This document shows positions 52,831 through 64,000 of a stretch of DNA of 64,000 nucleotides, in pieces. The stretch is from Takakia lepidozioides. Its lineage: Eukaryota > Streptophyta > Takakiopsida > Takakiales > Takakiaceae. The notes below the pieces were generated by a model. It ran no database searches and was not told where the DNA came from. It saw only the letters and a program-made list of their open reading frames with translations. Position 1 is the stretch's first letter. Each line of letters begins with the position of its first letter. The stretch is taken from the NCBI GenBank assembly GCA_030704615.1, contig CM060731.1, positions 55,856,756 to 55,920,755 of the forward strand, read 5' to 3'. The position numbers and the translations under genes are program-made.

Positions 52831-53335
52831 TTGGATGTTCCTGAGTTTCATCTTCGGGATTTGGCCGTACACATAGATCCGACTTGCGATCCGGTGGATG
52901 ACGACTTCATTGGCAATTATGTGGACTCCAACCTTACTTTGCGGCGAGATTCTAGAGTATCAGGGAGAGGTGCATGGGAGAAGAGTCTGGCCTTCATTAG
53001 ACTCTCATTGAGACTTGCAGCGCTCATGGGTCCAGAGTTGTGGACCTCACGCTGGGCACAGGTACAACTAAACTATGAATTGCACTCTTTCGATATCGTT
53101 TTGGGTGGATTTTCGGCTTCATGGCCCTCATTCTTGCCGTTCATGTGCAGGCGCTTCATTTCATGCGTGTAAGGCAGCCGGGAGGCATCTTTTCGCCTTC
53201 GAAGGTGATGCAAATTTGTATACGCATGTGATAGCTCCTCTCTATGAGGGCTCCTCTTCTGCAACACTCTTCTGTGGGCTAACTAACCAAAGGAAAGAAT
53301 TTGAAGTGGGACAAGTTCTTAAGCAGATGGCTTAG
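52831..53335 (+). pseudogene. Possible gene fragment with methyltransferase-like segment
   Basis: Two coding-looking stretches: 52831-53061 (HLRDLAVHIDPTCDPVDDDF; SLRLAALMGPELWTSRWAQ) and 53152-53335 (GASFHACKAAGRHLFAFEGD, then LYTHVIAPLYEG). They are separated by a possible 90-base intron (GTACAACT at 53062 to TGTGCAG at 53151). The second exon resembles the [G]-x-S/T...A-x3-GR-x5-E-x-D signature of amino-methyltransferases of the N4/N6 type, but the preceding D-x-F/C-x-G-x-G and the NPPY motif are not clearly present. Low confidence; could be an unrelated protein. Confidence 0.3.
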
Positions 53336-54825
53336 TGGTATAGCACAGTGATCACAACAAGGTGAAAAAATGATTGACATAAAAGTTTGCTCCCGTGTGC
53401 TCATGGGCTCATGACGTTGTGCATCTTCACGGCACCGGAACCAACTCTGACCATTGAATGTCTTGTCCACATACGCACGATCCACAATCCGCCAGGCCTC
53501 AAGAAAAATCAAATTCTCCTCCGTCAATGCCCCTAACAAGCACATGCAACCAAAACCAAATTTGTGAGTGTGTATGAGTCGTGAGAGAGAGAGCAGTTGT
53601 TAGTCATCTTTCTCTAAAATGTGCTTTGTTCTTGCCTTGTGGTCAAAAGTCCCACTCCCTTCTTAGGGAGGGCCTACCCCACCACGATAATAGAGTGTGG
53701 TGTCTGGAGCAAGAGACGATTGAAAGAATTATAGTGTCCACACGTCAAACTCCAACTTTAGATCCTCAAAACTGGAGGCCTATGCTAAGGACAAGATCAA
53801 GAGCATGCTATCACATAGTAGGAAGGGCAAGAAAATTGAAATAATGCTCTATCTCCACTTCTTGTGTGGTAGATGTTGGATAGGCCCTAACAACATTCAT
53901 ATTTCAACCTCAAAAAATAGAATGGAAAATTCTGTCTTAAATTCCCTGTTTTCTCATGGATGAAATCGCCAAACTTCTCTAGACAAAATTTAAATTATGG
54001 ATGAATTTGCCAAATATGGATGATATACATGGATGAAATTACAATAGAGGATGATTCTATCCTAATTTCAGTGGATGAACAAAAAATATGGCTATTTCCT
54101 GCAAAACTCAGTAGCCACTCCTGTTATTAATCCTTTTTTTTTTCCAAATTGTTTTTAAAAAAGCGGCAAAATCTAACACCCTTTCTAGATATACAATTCA
54201 CATGGGCTTCCTCCCCTTTTTACTTTTAAAAACAAACGGGGTAATCAAAAGCTCATCTCTCGTTTGAAGCCCCCAAAAGAAAACGAGGGGTTCTTACGCT
54301 TGCCTTCTTGGTGGCTCGTAGTTCGGACTTCGGTAGTTTGAACTCCTGTTGTTATGTCTGCTTCGGAGGGCTTGTGATCTCCCTCTTGCAGGCAGCCTGC
54401 TACCACCATTTCTGGTCTTCTTTCCTTTTCTGCTTGCTTTCAGGGTTCTTGGTTCTTTGGTCTCGGTTATTATGTCGGCTGTGAAGGGTTGGTCTTCCCG
54501 TCTTCTCCCTTCTGCAGGCTGGCTGTTGACTCTTTCTCTGGTTCCTTTTCTCTTGTTATGTTCAGGTCTCGAGTGGTACCTCTGTCATGTGCCTCATGGC
54601 CTTCTGTAAGGTTTATTTTTCCTTACCTTTTTAATAAAGCTTCCAGGGCCACTGTCCCCTGTTCCGTTAAAAGAAACAAAAAACAAAAACAAAAACAAAC
54701 ACAGAAAAACAAAATTCAAATGTAATTAAACTGTAGATCTGATGTTATAGAATCGAGGAATGAGCGTTGAAATATGAATTTCCCTCCGTTTTCTCTTCCC
54801 CCCGGTCGCTCGCTTTCCTTCATCC
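53336..54825. other. Unassigned upstream region of the PHD gene
   Basis: No gene is supported. Short low-complexity runs (poly-T at 54131, (CAAAAA)n at 54675-54710). Probably contains the promoter of the PHD gene in its last few hundred bases, but no specific element is convincing. Confidence 0.4.
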
Positions 54826-55470
54826 GCGCCTCGTCTTGAAGCAGCCGCTTGCATTTCACTGTGGCTACTGTTGTTGTGGTGGTGTTGTCTGGTGAGCTGC
54901 TCTTGTGGCTCGAATTTGGAGTTCACTTTGGTTTCTGAGAAGGTATGTTGGTTGAATGGGGAGATAAATGTGGCGGCGCTGGGTTTACTGGAGGGTTTAA
55001 GATGTCTTGGGTTTTGTTGGGTGGAAGGGTTCGGGAGATTGGTGATTCGGCAATTTGTGGAGGTGGTGTTTGGGTAGGGGATGTGTGGTTTGAATTTGCA
55101 TGTGTGGTTTTGAAAGTCTTTTCTACGCTTGTATGTGTTGCATGTGTGGCAGGGTTCGTGAAAAGTGGCAGTTTAACGCCAGTTTTGTAGTACTTTACCT
55201 CGCATTCTGTGCATTCATGTGATGTGCTGGCTTATGCAGGGAAGCTAGGACCAATTTCGAGTTTTGTCAGGTTCTTTGAGGTACTCGGTGCACCGTTTTT
55301 CGGTTATTCGAGTGACTGGTAGGTTTTTTTCTAGATTAAGATTTCTTAGTGTAGCTGGTAGAGGTCCTCAGACTCGGGGATTAGACGAAGGAGATTACGG
55401 GTTGGGCTGCATGAATAGCTGAGAAACGGTGCTTTGAAGGCAGTGAAAGATCGAAAGAGTCCTAGACGTA
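54826..55470 (+). promoter_or_regulatory. Probable 5' UTR of the PHD gene with an intron (54943-55239)
   Basis: A donor GAGAAG/GTATGTTGG at 54942/54943 and an acceptor CTTATGCAG/GGAAG at 55239/55240 fit plant splice sites, and the sequence between is T/G-rich. The ATG at 55471 follows 231 bases later. The transcription start is not visible; 54826 is an arbitrary left limit. Confidence 0.45.
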
Positions 55471-58400
55471 ATGGGGTCGGAGTCTGTGAAGCGGGAGGGT
55501 AGCCAGTTGCTTGGGTTGCCTCCACGCAAAAGATTTAAACTCCTGGAGCAACACAGGAAAGAGAGAGAAGAAGAAACTCAGGGATTAGGTTCTCAGTGCA
55601 ATAACATCACAAATGCCATGGTGATGCGCGTTTCTCCCAAGAATTTGTTGTCAAAGGGGTTCAAGGTGCTGGAGAAGCAGAAACATAAGCAGCAACAGCA
55701 GAGGCCCCAAGAGAATCTTATGCGTGCCATGCCACCGCCGCCACCTCGACCTGCTGCTGCAAAACGGAAAGATGTGCAGAAATCCTCTGCAATTCCTGAG
55801 ACCATCAAAGGTTATGGTGCACACACCGCGAAGAAGGAGAAGCTGAAGGTGAGATTTGAGAAGGACTCTAATGTTCACCCGATTAGGAGCAAGCACATCG
55901 ACTATCTATCTAGAGAGATGCCCAAATTGAGCATAATCAGGGAGGAGAGGAAGTTTCATTCGTCAGCTGGCCTATCAGAATCCGGTGATTCTCAAAAGGA
56001 TGTGAAGCTGAGTTCAAAACGACAGCATCGAGAAAGCTCTAGCCCTGCTGCCGTCAGCTTGAATGAGGTGCCCTCAAAGTCATGGAAAGAGTCTACTGGC
56101 TTCACTTGCTCAGTTAATAAGGCCCAAGAAGACAATGACAGGGAGGATGGCCATGTACCAAACGGATACGACGAGATAATACCGACAGCCCCCCAAATAA
56201 AAGCGGAGATTTCAGTTTCTGAGGAGGTGGCAATGGAGAGTGTGACCCACGAGCCTGTGAACATGAAGCTGGCCGACTTTGTGACACCAATGGATGTGGA
56301 GGTCCACGTTCCAGAGAGGGAGGAGACATGCGGGAATATCGTTGAAAAGGACGGTCGTGAAGATGACATTTTGGTGAGTCCGGACCATACTGTCTACGAG
56401 AGTACATCGTTCGACCTTGTGGAAAAGGATACTGAAAAGGTACGTCTTGAAACTGGTTCCTTGACTGTAAGTGTCTCTCATCTTCCGATGGAAGAGCCGG
56501 AGGATGTTAGAAGCGTTGAGGAAAAAGCAGGTGACGGTAGTTGCTGGGTTGCTGTGGGTGCAATCACTGCGGAATCAGCAGCCGACATTGGTGAAGCTGA
56601 AAACCCTACTGCTTCCAAACTCAGCGCAGAAATATCTGCCATTAGTGAGGCATTCTTGCCGAGACAGGAATCGCAAATCTGTAATGAAGAGGAAAGCCAT
56701 TTGTGTGTAGATCCAGAACAGAGCATGGACAACATTCAGCCAACAAGTCCGCTGAATTCCATGCATTCTGATGTACCGATAGCTGAGAGCAACGTGGAGG
56801 AGAGTGAAGATGTTTTAGGTGATAGAGCTGAAATATTGAAAGAGTTGAGCTCGAAACTGGAGGTACTTTCTGAAGTGGTTCATGAACACCTTGTTTCTAT
56901 CGAGCATCACAGTGAGGTGCAGCAGGCCTCTTGTAATGATGGGTCCACTATTTTGAATGAGGTAGCAGCTTGCATAGTGCCGCATTTGGTAGAGAGGCAC
57001 ATCGATGTGGAGGAGGGGTCCAAATTGCAGGCCGAAGATGAGTCAAGACTGTACGCTGATGAGTTTGAAATCCAAATTCCCGCCTGGTTAGACAGTGAAC
57101 CTGTAATCTGCTGCAGCAAGGGTGAGATTGCAGCTGTGACTTGCGCTGTGAGGCAGCAGGAAGATGAAACTGCCATATGCTTAGGGACTGATGCTTCGAA
57201 GTGTATGAACAAAAGGGAGGAAGAGGAGGAGAAAGAGAAGGTGTCTGTATCGACAATTGGTGATGTTTTGCAAGTCAAGAAGCAGGAAGGACAGGAAATT
57301 AGCTCTCTGCAGAAGCCACTCTCAAAACGAGAGAGGCTACTTGCCGAATTAGATGGCCGTGCGGACAAGCTTTTTAGGCGAATGTTTGCGAGGGAGGGAT
57401 TTAGTGGGTGGGACGTCGATGAAGATGACAGAGGAGCTGCTGTTTCCAAGGTTTGCGATAAATTGACACCCGATGATCTTGCCCTAAGTGAAATGGAGGT
57501 AGACATGGAGCTGACTAGTATGCCCCTGTCCAGAGTGGTTAGTCCAAAAGAAATTCCTGCCGTAGCGAAGCAATGTTGCTTTCCCAATGTTATAAATAAA
57601 GAGGAGGACAAGGAATGCATCATGGTGCCGTCTGCTGATGTTGGAGAAATGCCTCATAGTATGCCACATACAGGAGTGGTACATGAGATGCAAGAGATGC
57701 TAGATAGGACTTCCCAAGGACAGGAGGAGATGGACTATCAGAAAATTTGTTCACAGTCTCAACAAGCTGGGGATCCATCTCTTGCGGACTTGAAGTCTGG
57801 TGCTGTTGAAGAGCAGGAGCAACCACAAAACGTAGTTCGCAAATCGTCAAAAGAAGACGGTGAATGGGATGAGGACTTGGATGATGATGTACCAGAATTC
57901 ACCTTTGGAAATGTAAGTGGAATTACTCAGCGTGTGAAAGCACCTGGACGGTGCACAAATAACTCAAATTCCAAGCCTGTAGACATGGAAGAGGAGGATG
58001 GTGCCTGTGTTGTTTGTCAAAGCTCTGATGGAGAGCCCTCCGACCCAATTGTGTTCTGTGATGGTTGTGATGTTGCAGTGCATGCAAATTGCTATGGAAA
58101 TCCTCTTCATTGTGAAATTCCTGAAGGAGACTGGTTTTGTGCCCAGTGCATGAGCAATAGTCCTGAAGCTCAGAAGTGCTGTTTGTGTCCTGCATTGGGC
58201 GGGGCAATGAAGAAGACTATTGATGGAAAATGGGCTCACATATCTTGCGCCGTCTTTGTGCCTGAGGTTAGTTTCGTTTATTGCGCTTGGTCTTGCAAGT
58301 GGTGATTAAAGTTGATCTTATATTATTTCAGGCTCACCACAGTAGTGTAGTGACTTTATAATTTGTACTATAATTGTTAAAATTTCAACTCTGAAATTGC

Positions 58401-58868
58401 AGGTGTTCTTCCGATCAGCTGATGACAGGGAGCCAATAGACACCACACATGTACCCAATCACCGGTGGATCTCTGTATGTTCTGTCTGCAAAGCAACTGG
58501 AGGTGCATGTGTTGATTGCACTGAAATTGGTTGTGTCTCGAGCTTCCATGTTTCTTGTGCTTTGGAGATGGATCTGGCCATGGAATTTCGGAATGGGAGA
58601 GGTGGTGCTATTGTCATATCCTTCTGTGAGGCACATACTGCCCGTTGGAATCAGGTACAGTAAAATCAGAATCTGTCGTTCATCAATATTCAGCCTGGTT
58701 GAATGTTGTGCATGAAGATATTTTGCAGAATCTTCAGCAGCTTCACTAACTAATGTTGGTTGTGGTTTACAGCAACAGGAGTCAAAAAAGGATCGCAGGA
58801 AGTTCAAGATTGTATCTCGTGAACCTCGGGAGAGTAAAGCGCCCCTGAAGTCGAAGGTGAGAACGTGA
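55471..58868 (+). CDS. PHD finger plus extended PHD chromatin-reader protein
   Basis: Three coding exons: 55471-58266, 58403-58654 and 58773-58868 (stop TGA), with GT-AG introns in phase 0; about 1047 aa. The N-terminus is basic (PPRKRFKLLEQHRKEREEE, likely nuclear signal). Residues about 100-830 are acidic, Ser/Glu-rich and low in predicted structure, except for a helical piece near residue 620 (SKRERLLAELDGRADKLFRR). An acidic motif GEWDEDLDDDVPEFTFG precedes the zinc fingers. PHD finger at about residues 845-893 (CVVCQSSDG ... VFCDGCDVAVHANCYG ... WFCAQC), then an extended PHD at about 898-1015 (CCLCPALGG, HISCAVFVPEV, CSVCKATGGACVDC, SFHVSCALE, CEAH). Proteins of this type (Jade/BRPF-like readers; plant homologues include short PHD-ePHD proteins) bind histone H3 tails. 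The end KFKIVSREPRE also fits plant homologues. It is the only clearly intact host gene here. Confidence 0.9.
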
Positions 58869-61386
58869 TTGAAGTGGTGGGAGTAGTCATCCTCCATTAC
58901 AAATCAATCTTAAATGGTGAAATTTCTATCAGTGCAAGTCTTTGCCCCCATCTTGTACTCTGATAAATCATGTGATAGGTCACACGTAGGTAGTCTGCAA
59001 ACTTCTTGCAAAGAACACAGGAATGTAAAGAGATCATCTACGTTCATAATTTACAAATTCGCTTGGTGTCGAAAGTTCTCCATTCTCTGGTAATATCTAT
59101 TGGCAAATCACTTTTGCTTTCCAAAGTTTGGTTGACTATCAGATAATATGTGTGACTCAAGCTTCTAGCAGCTTCTTGGCAAAATGACAACCTCCGGTGG
59201 TACAGCTTCCACATTGTAAGTCAATTCTTCATTCAAGGTGTTTAACGAAACATGACAATTTGTTGCTATTTGCATCTTTCGGACCTGAAATCAGACCTGA
59301 TCTAGGTACAACATGTACAGCATGATCTAAATCTAAAAGATCCAACTCCCATGCAAACATGGTCAAAGAGAAAGGGAATTGAGCTGAATCTGCAGGTCTT
59401 CTCACATCTTCTGGAGCTGTTTGTATGCATCTGTGAACCAGTCAAGCTCACTCCAGATCCTATGTTACAATTTTACTTAAAGAATACCTTTGATGTAGGG
59501 GCAAAGGCACCAACACAATTCAATGTAGTGTTTGGGTATGTATTAGTCATTAGTACCGTTAAGTTGACCAATATGGGCCAAAGTCATCTCTTCAAAGTGC
59601 GCAATGCATGGGTATAAAATTTTCGAGCTATTGCCTTGTTTTTAAATGCCACATGTACGTCTCCCAAGTATTCCAGGGTCTGCAAGTGGTATGCAACGAA
59701 ATAAACTGGTGTTACAATTCTAGGCAAGTGGACATCTGCTATGTTTCCTTGCCACTGCATATGCATTTTTGCAACTTTGACATCTAGACTCCGCTATCTG
59801 CTGCCACGTAATTTGAAGGTCTAGAATCGATGGTGGTCTTGTTTATCCTAAATTACTTGAACTCTAAGCATTCATCATGCCAATTCCTTTCTTGGCATGT
59901 TGACATGGACATATGCCTACTCTTCTTATCATCTGTTAAATTGACATGAATAAATCCTGCTTAACCCCTACAGGACGAGCTAAATTCCAGCATTTTTGGA
60001 CAAAATGTGTACAAGCCCTGCATATACAGGTTCTATCTTCCTACGGCCATACATCCACAGGGATGAACTGTACAATGTCATCCCTACTGACATGATGAAC
60101 AGTGTGACAAACTTTCAGGAGATTTCGCATTTCAGGGATAATATAGCAAAAAAAAATGCCCCACCTTGAAAACAAATGAACTACCCTATGACAAATTCAC
60201 CTTTGACCAATGCTTTTTGGCATTTTCCAGAAATTTGTAGAGTGATTGGCCTCCACATTCTGGATTTGGGGCACATAGCAAGTGCTCCCTGCAAATATCA
60301 GACCGAACCACCAAAAATAGGGGCGGGCCCCGGGGGGTGAGGATTCATCTGAATTTGCTCTACTCAGCCCAAAGCTCCTAAATGCCCACCGAAACTAAAC
60401 TGACTGCAGATTCCAAAGGTCATTGCATGCACCACTGTTTGGCAAAGGTCACTGCACAAAAAAAAATTGATTCAGAGGAAATTACACAGTTGGATGTGAA
60501 TTTTTTTGGATTTTCTGGCCATCGACAAACCAAGTATTTTGATGCCGGACCGGTGTCTTCTCCGGTCGGTCTGTAAACGGCCATGTCACTGAAAACCCAT
60601 GGTTTTGGGTGGGCTGCACCCAATTCCAAAACTTGATCGGCAATACACAGGGGGCTTGCTTCTTCTCCAATCCGGCCAACTGCTTGGTATCAACGACTTG
60701 GGACTTTCCTTGCAGCATGACAAGAACCAGAACTGAGGGGGGATTGAACCCCTGATCTGCCCCTGTGTGCAGACACTACCCCCCCCCCCGCCCAAGTAGC
60801 CATACACCCTCCACCCTCCCAACAACACAACAATCACCACCTCATGCCCCATATATGGCAACCACGACCATCAAGACCCCCAACCAAAACTCGACAAGCG
60901 CAACCAGATGCACCCCAGCAAATGTAATTCTAACCTCAGCAGGTTCAGCACCAAGCCGTGAAGACCACCTGTCAGCAAAACTCGAAATCCCAGTGTTCAT
61001 GGAAATACTCAAGGCACCACCCACTTACACACATGACACACCCACATCCAACCCCCTACCAAGCCACAAATGCCAATCCACGATAAGTTCACAGGCAGAG
61101 ACATACATGCCCTGAAACAATCACGACTGAGTCACAGGCAGAAGTTTAGAAGCACCAAAAACAACACAGCATGTGACAAACTACCTTTCCCGAACACGAT
61201 GGGCCTCCCGCCAACACGCACCAAGACGTAGAAACGAATTTTGGCGTTGAGGACAGTAGTGATGCGTGCGTCTATTGCACTGCACACATAAACGTCGAAG
61301 TCTGGAATCAAGGTCCGGTGCACATTGGAAGCCCCTGGAACCAAGACACTCTTCGTTTTCAGCCCCGCCCAAGTGCCTGCTGTGAG
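58869..61386. other. Unassigned region downstream of the PHD gene
   Basis: Begins with the PHD gene 3' UTR, whose end is not identified. No gene supported. Poly-C run at 60779-60790 and a GC-rich patch at 60319-60340. A minus-strand frame at 61132-61372 may be the decayed C-terminal end of the piggyBac remnant (Cys/His-rich: RRLCVQCNRRTHHYCPQR), but this is uncertain. Confidence 0.4.
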
Positions 61387-61935
61387 TTAGTGAGCCATGG
61401 CCAGACTATAAGATCTAGGCGGGACATAGCTCGAACACTCATGCTCTTCATGATGGCTACACGTAAAATGTAGATGTTCACCATAGTGGTATCCAGAAGA
61501 AAGAAGAAAACCATGTGCCAGCACTTCTGGTTTTGAACTGCATGTTATAAGCTCCCCGAAGCTAGTCTTGCACGTCCACACCACGCATGTAGGTCTGGTA
61601 CTGCACATGCATTGGCACAGAGGGCACCAAGACCCTTTGGTTGCCCACAAATCGCTTCACACTAACACTAGGTGAAATGGGGCCCGACGCTGGCCGAGCC
61701 CCCGATGACACCATGACACCCTTCTTGTCCCACCACAGGCATGTCGCAACTTGTCGGCTATTGTGCATTCTGAACCCAGTGTCCCCTTGCTTGGCTTTTT
61801 TGTTCTTTTTCAAGCATGTCAAGAAAGGAGGCAGTCCCTTCTTATTCAACCAAACTGTGCCAGTGGCCCAAGTGCCTTTCAAGGCCTGCAAACCATATAA
61901 CAATTGGGGAGAAGTAAAATAAAACCGGAAATGCG
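61387..61935 (-). pseudogene. piggyBac-type transposase remnant
   Basis: Minus-strand frames give YFTSPQLLYGLQALKGTWAT, GTVWLNKKGLP, WWDKKGVMVSSG and YMRGVDVQD, followed in a shifted frame by LRGAYNMQFKTR and LDTTMVNIYIL. These are hallmarks of the C-terminal half of piggyBac DDD transposases: the GT-R-x-N-R/K-KGLP strand, the D-x-K segment and the GVD-x-x-D-Q...Y catalytic segment. At least two frameshifts and a stop after VDVQD are present. The N-terminal half with the first two catalytic Asp residues is missing because MULE-2 sequence abuts at about 61930. Confidence 0.8.
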
Positions 61936-63964
61936 TGGGCCGGGATGTCTGTGCGTTGCACCATTTCCTGCCTGTCCGGCCCCAAGCCCCACTGTTTCCC
62001 TTTCAAAAACTCGTTGTACCTGCATTGCTGCATAATTGACCTCAGAATGTCCTCCGTTGTGGCAGTGAGGATGTCCACCAGATGCGCTGCAGAGGAGGCA
62101 CGCCAAGAAGAGTGCACTGATTCGGCCATGTTTGTCGTGGGCATGTCGGTGTCGGAGTCGAGACACATTTCCTGCACAAGCACATGTTCAGGTTACAAGC
62201 AAGTTACAAATATGGCCAAGAATAATATTCAACGGGACGCGAATTCGTGCAACTCACCTCCCGCATATAGTCGCCGAACTGGAGGAAACGATAATGCCAC
62301 CATGCTAGCCAACTGATCATTACTCCCTCGTCTGATTTCCTTACAGCACCTGATGATGTCCACCAAGCCCGTATGCATGCAAACTGTGTCTCTGCATCAT
62401 CCAAGGTGGGAGCGCGCTTCCACGCAAGGCACAGGGAACGGTGCTCCTCTCTGAAATCTGGCGCCACGAGCCTGGTTGTGTACTGCGAAAGGCTCTGCAG
62501 AAAATGGGACCCACAAGATCTCTCCTTGCCTTCCATGGGAACATTGGGGTCTTGCCCGTACACCCTTCGGATGGCAGCCCAATTTGCTTGTGCGTTGTCC
62601 GCCATGAAACCACGGAAATTGGGAGGGGCAATCCCGCCTTGGCCATCTGTTCGTTTATTCCCTGCCAAAGAAGCATCTCCGATTGTGTGTCCTCTCCTTT
62701 CATCTCACAAATAGCAATTGTCATTAGCATCCTGCAGTGGGTGTCGTAGACATGTGCACCCATTGTCACCCACTGGTGATTTGTAATTCGCTTGATATGG
62801 TCGAACATGACCCAACTGTTTGACAAGTTCCCACTCGTCATCCTGTCGACCAGTTCGACGCCGCTGCCAGGTCCACACGTGGACATTTTGAATACGAAAC
62901 AACGATATGCCTCAGTCCCTTGTCCTGGAAACCTACTTCCATGAATGTAGTCATATCCACATCGTCGCTTCACCTCCAGAATGGAGTGCATATCCGAGGC
63001 ACGCCCAATTTTCTGTTTGCATGAGACAATGTGGTTTCGGACATTCGGTGAACATACGTGGGACACCGACTCCAGCAATGCTTAAATGTGGAGTTCGGAA
63101 CCTTCTCCTGAGCTCGAAATGGTTGATGAGCTGTGCCTGTCCAATCGGTCTCGTTCATGTGACCTTTGGATTTAAAGTGGAAGCAAGTTGGGGAGAAACA
63201 CCGCAACGCGCCCGCACAAACAACGTAGCGCACCCGCACACCATCGAGCATCTTCATGCTGGTGGTTTTGGTAACGCACCAAGGATGACCGTCATGTTTT
63301 CTATCCATATCTGTCAACATTCCGGACGCCCTCGAGTAGTCCGCCCGAGGAGGGAACTCAAAGAAGATATTACCGTCGACGTCGGCGGGAAGGCATGTAA
63401 CCGATTTAATTGCGAACTTGCTGTAGTCCAGCCCGGCCAGCTCCGACCGGTGTCCCTCCAGGTGAAGCCCTCGCAGAATTTCAAGAATAGATCGAACTGC
63501 GGTGCTCGTGCTGGGAATATGACTCCCTCCTCCACTGACGTCCATTGAGGACTTGCCTGACTCCAGGACGACCTCGGAACTTCCATGACCTCGTCTGAGT
63601 CGGACAGGTTGTGAACAACCCGGTTCTCGCTCGTCTTCATGGATGGGTTCGGCTCTGGATTTACTTAGTTGCGGACTTCTCTCTTTGAGGTAGCCACTCT
63701 TTGAGGTAACCACTCTCTGATTCGCGGATTGTTTCGTGGAAGGCGCCAGGATAGAAGGTGCATTTGGCGGGCAAATGAAGTCCCCAACAGCCCTGTATAT
63801 GACGCTGTCCGATGGTGGAACTCGCTATTCCCTGCCATCGCCAAAATCATCGTGGAGCACAACAATACTCTCGACAACAAGGCCGTTAGAGTCCTTCCTT
63901 TCCTCCTCCAAAAAACCCGACCCGGTTTCAGGTGGTATCGAACGCACAGATATTTTTCCATCAC
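61936..63964 (-). pseudogene. MULE-2: second Mutator-like transposase gene, internally deleted
   Basis: Minus strand, related to MULE-1: N-terminal part (63964-63100; YSKFAIKSVTCLPADVDGNI and DRKHDGHPWCVTKT), core (63078-62204; FRGFMADNAQANWAAIRRVY, ERSCGSHFLQSL) and TTNMAESVHSSWRA (62110). Compared with MULE-1, one deletion of roughly 360 bases removes the CIHVGVHCHP region (junction STFK/HC near 63083), and another removes the part between GPDRQE and MVQRTD near 61960. The SWIM finger is absent. In the core the H-W of MULE-1 is H-F. It continues to within about 40 bases of the right edge; the true start is not visible. Confidence 0.75.
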
Positions 63965-64000
63965 CCGGCAGATGTCCCCTCTGCACGGAAATGAAGCTCT

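Noticed and set aside
53325-53350. tRNA/SINE box A-like sequence (GATGGCTTAGTGGTATAGC)
   Set aside because: No box B, no acceptor-stem pairing and no A- or T-rich SINE tail downstream.
59584-59766. 60-aa minus-strand ORF downstream of the PHD gene
   Set aside because: Short, no recognisable motif, no second copy in the window.

Overview
The window is nuclear DNA from a plant (streptophyte), most likely a non-flowering one with a repeat-rich genome. The evidence is: (i) one clear host gene, an intron-containing PHD/extended-PHD chromatin-reader gene of plant type at 55.5-58.9 kb; (ii) gene fragments resembling plant OSB (organellar single-stranded DNA-binding) proteins; (iii) many Ty3/gypsy elements of the plant Ogre/Tat/Athila type (D-G-G protease, tRNA-Arg-like primer site next to TTTGGCGACC); (iv) a piggyBac-type transposase remnant, uncommon in flowering plants. 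Species cannot be told from the sequence alone.

0-26.6 kb is a nested stack of retrotransposons. The oldest layer (called E2) is a long-LTR element on the minus strand (LTR 24344-26567, primer site 24332-24343, gag-like ORFs). It is split by a complete 13.35-kb element (called B, 10048-23398, minus strand) with LTRs at both ends and a 5-bp target duplication GTGGT. Element B carries LTR - ORF0 (231 aa, starting inside the LTR) - gag - protease/RT/RNase H/integrase - two extra ORFs of 514 and 807 aa whose stop and start codons overlap (TAATG) - polypurine tract - LTR. Left of E2 lies a rearranged relative (A, minus strand, to position 1) split by a solo LTR of the E2 family (3659-5800, 4-bp duplication GTAG). 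Next to A is a plus-strand piece (6910-8997) holding exactly the segment A lacks, circularly permuted.

26.6-34.9 kb has no intact gene. It holds a 115-120-bp tandem repeat, several long inverted repeats, a degenerate protein-kinase fragment, a striking array of GC-rich hairpins (GCGACCGCC/GGCGGTCGC) in AT-rich spacers, an OSB-like gene fragment, a three-exon remnant of an unrecognised gene, and a diverged fragment of the 514-aa ORF family.

35.6-39.4 kb is a Mutator-like (MULE) transposase gene with a SWIM zinc finger, decayed, bordered by palindromic repeats; its upstream side is a 1.8-kb array of about 30 palindromes (GGAAATGCGG/CCGCATTTCC) at about 53-bp spacing. 41.5-43.7 kb holds two unrelated retroelement-like ORF sets. 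43.76-50.99 kb is a plus-strand relative of element B (called F): LTR, primer site, intact ORF0, broken gag with a 515-bp tandem duplication, a 539-aa protease-RT-RNase H ORF, then a second protease fragment. A second OSB-like fragment follows at 51 kb. 51.4-54.9 kb is mostly unassigned, with a possible methyltransferase-like fragment. The PHD gene occupies 54.9-58.9 kb. 61.4-64 kb holds a piggyBac remnant fused to a second, internally deleted MULE gene that runs off the right edge.
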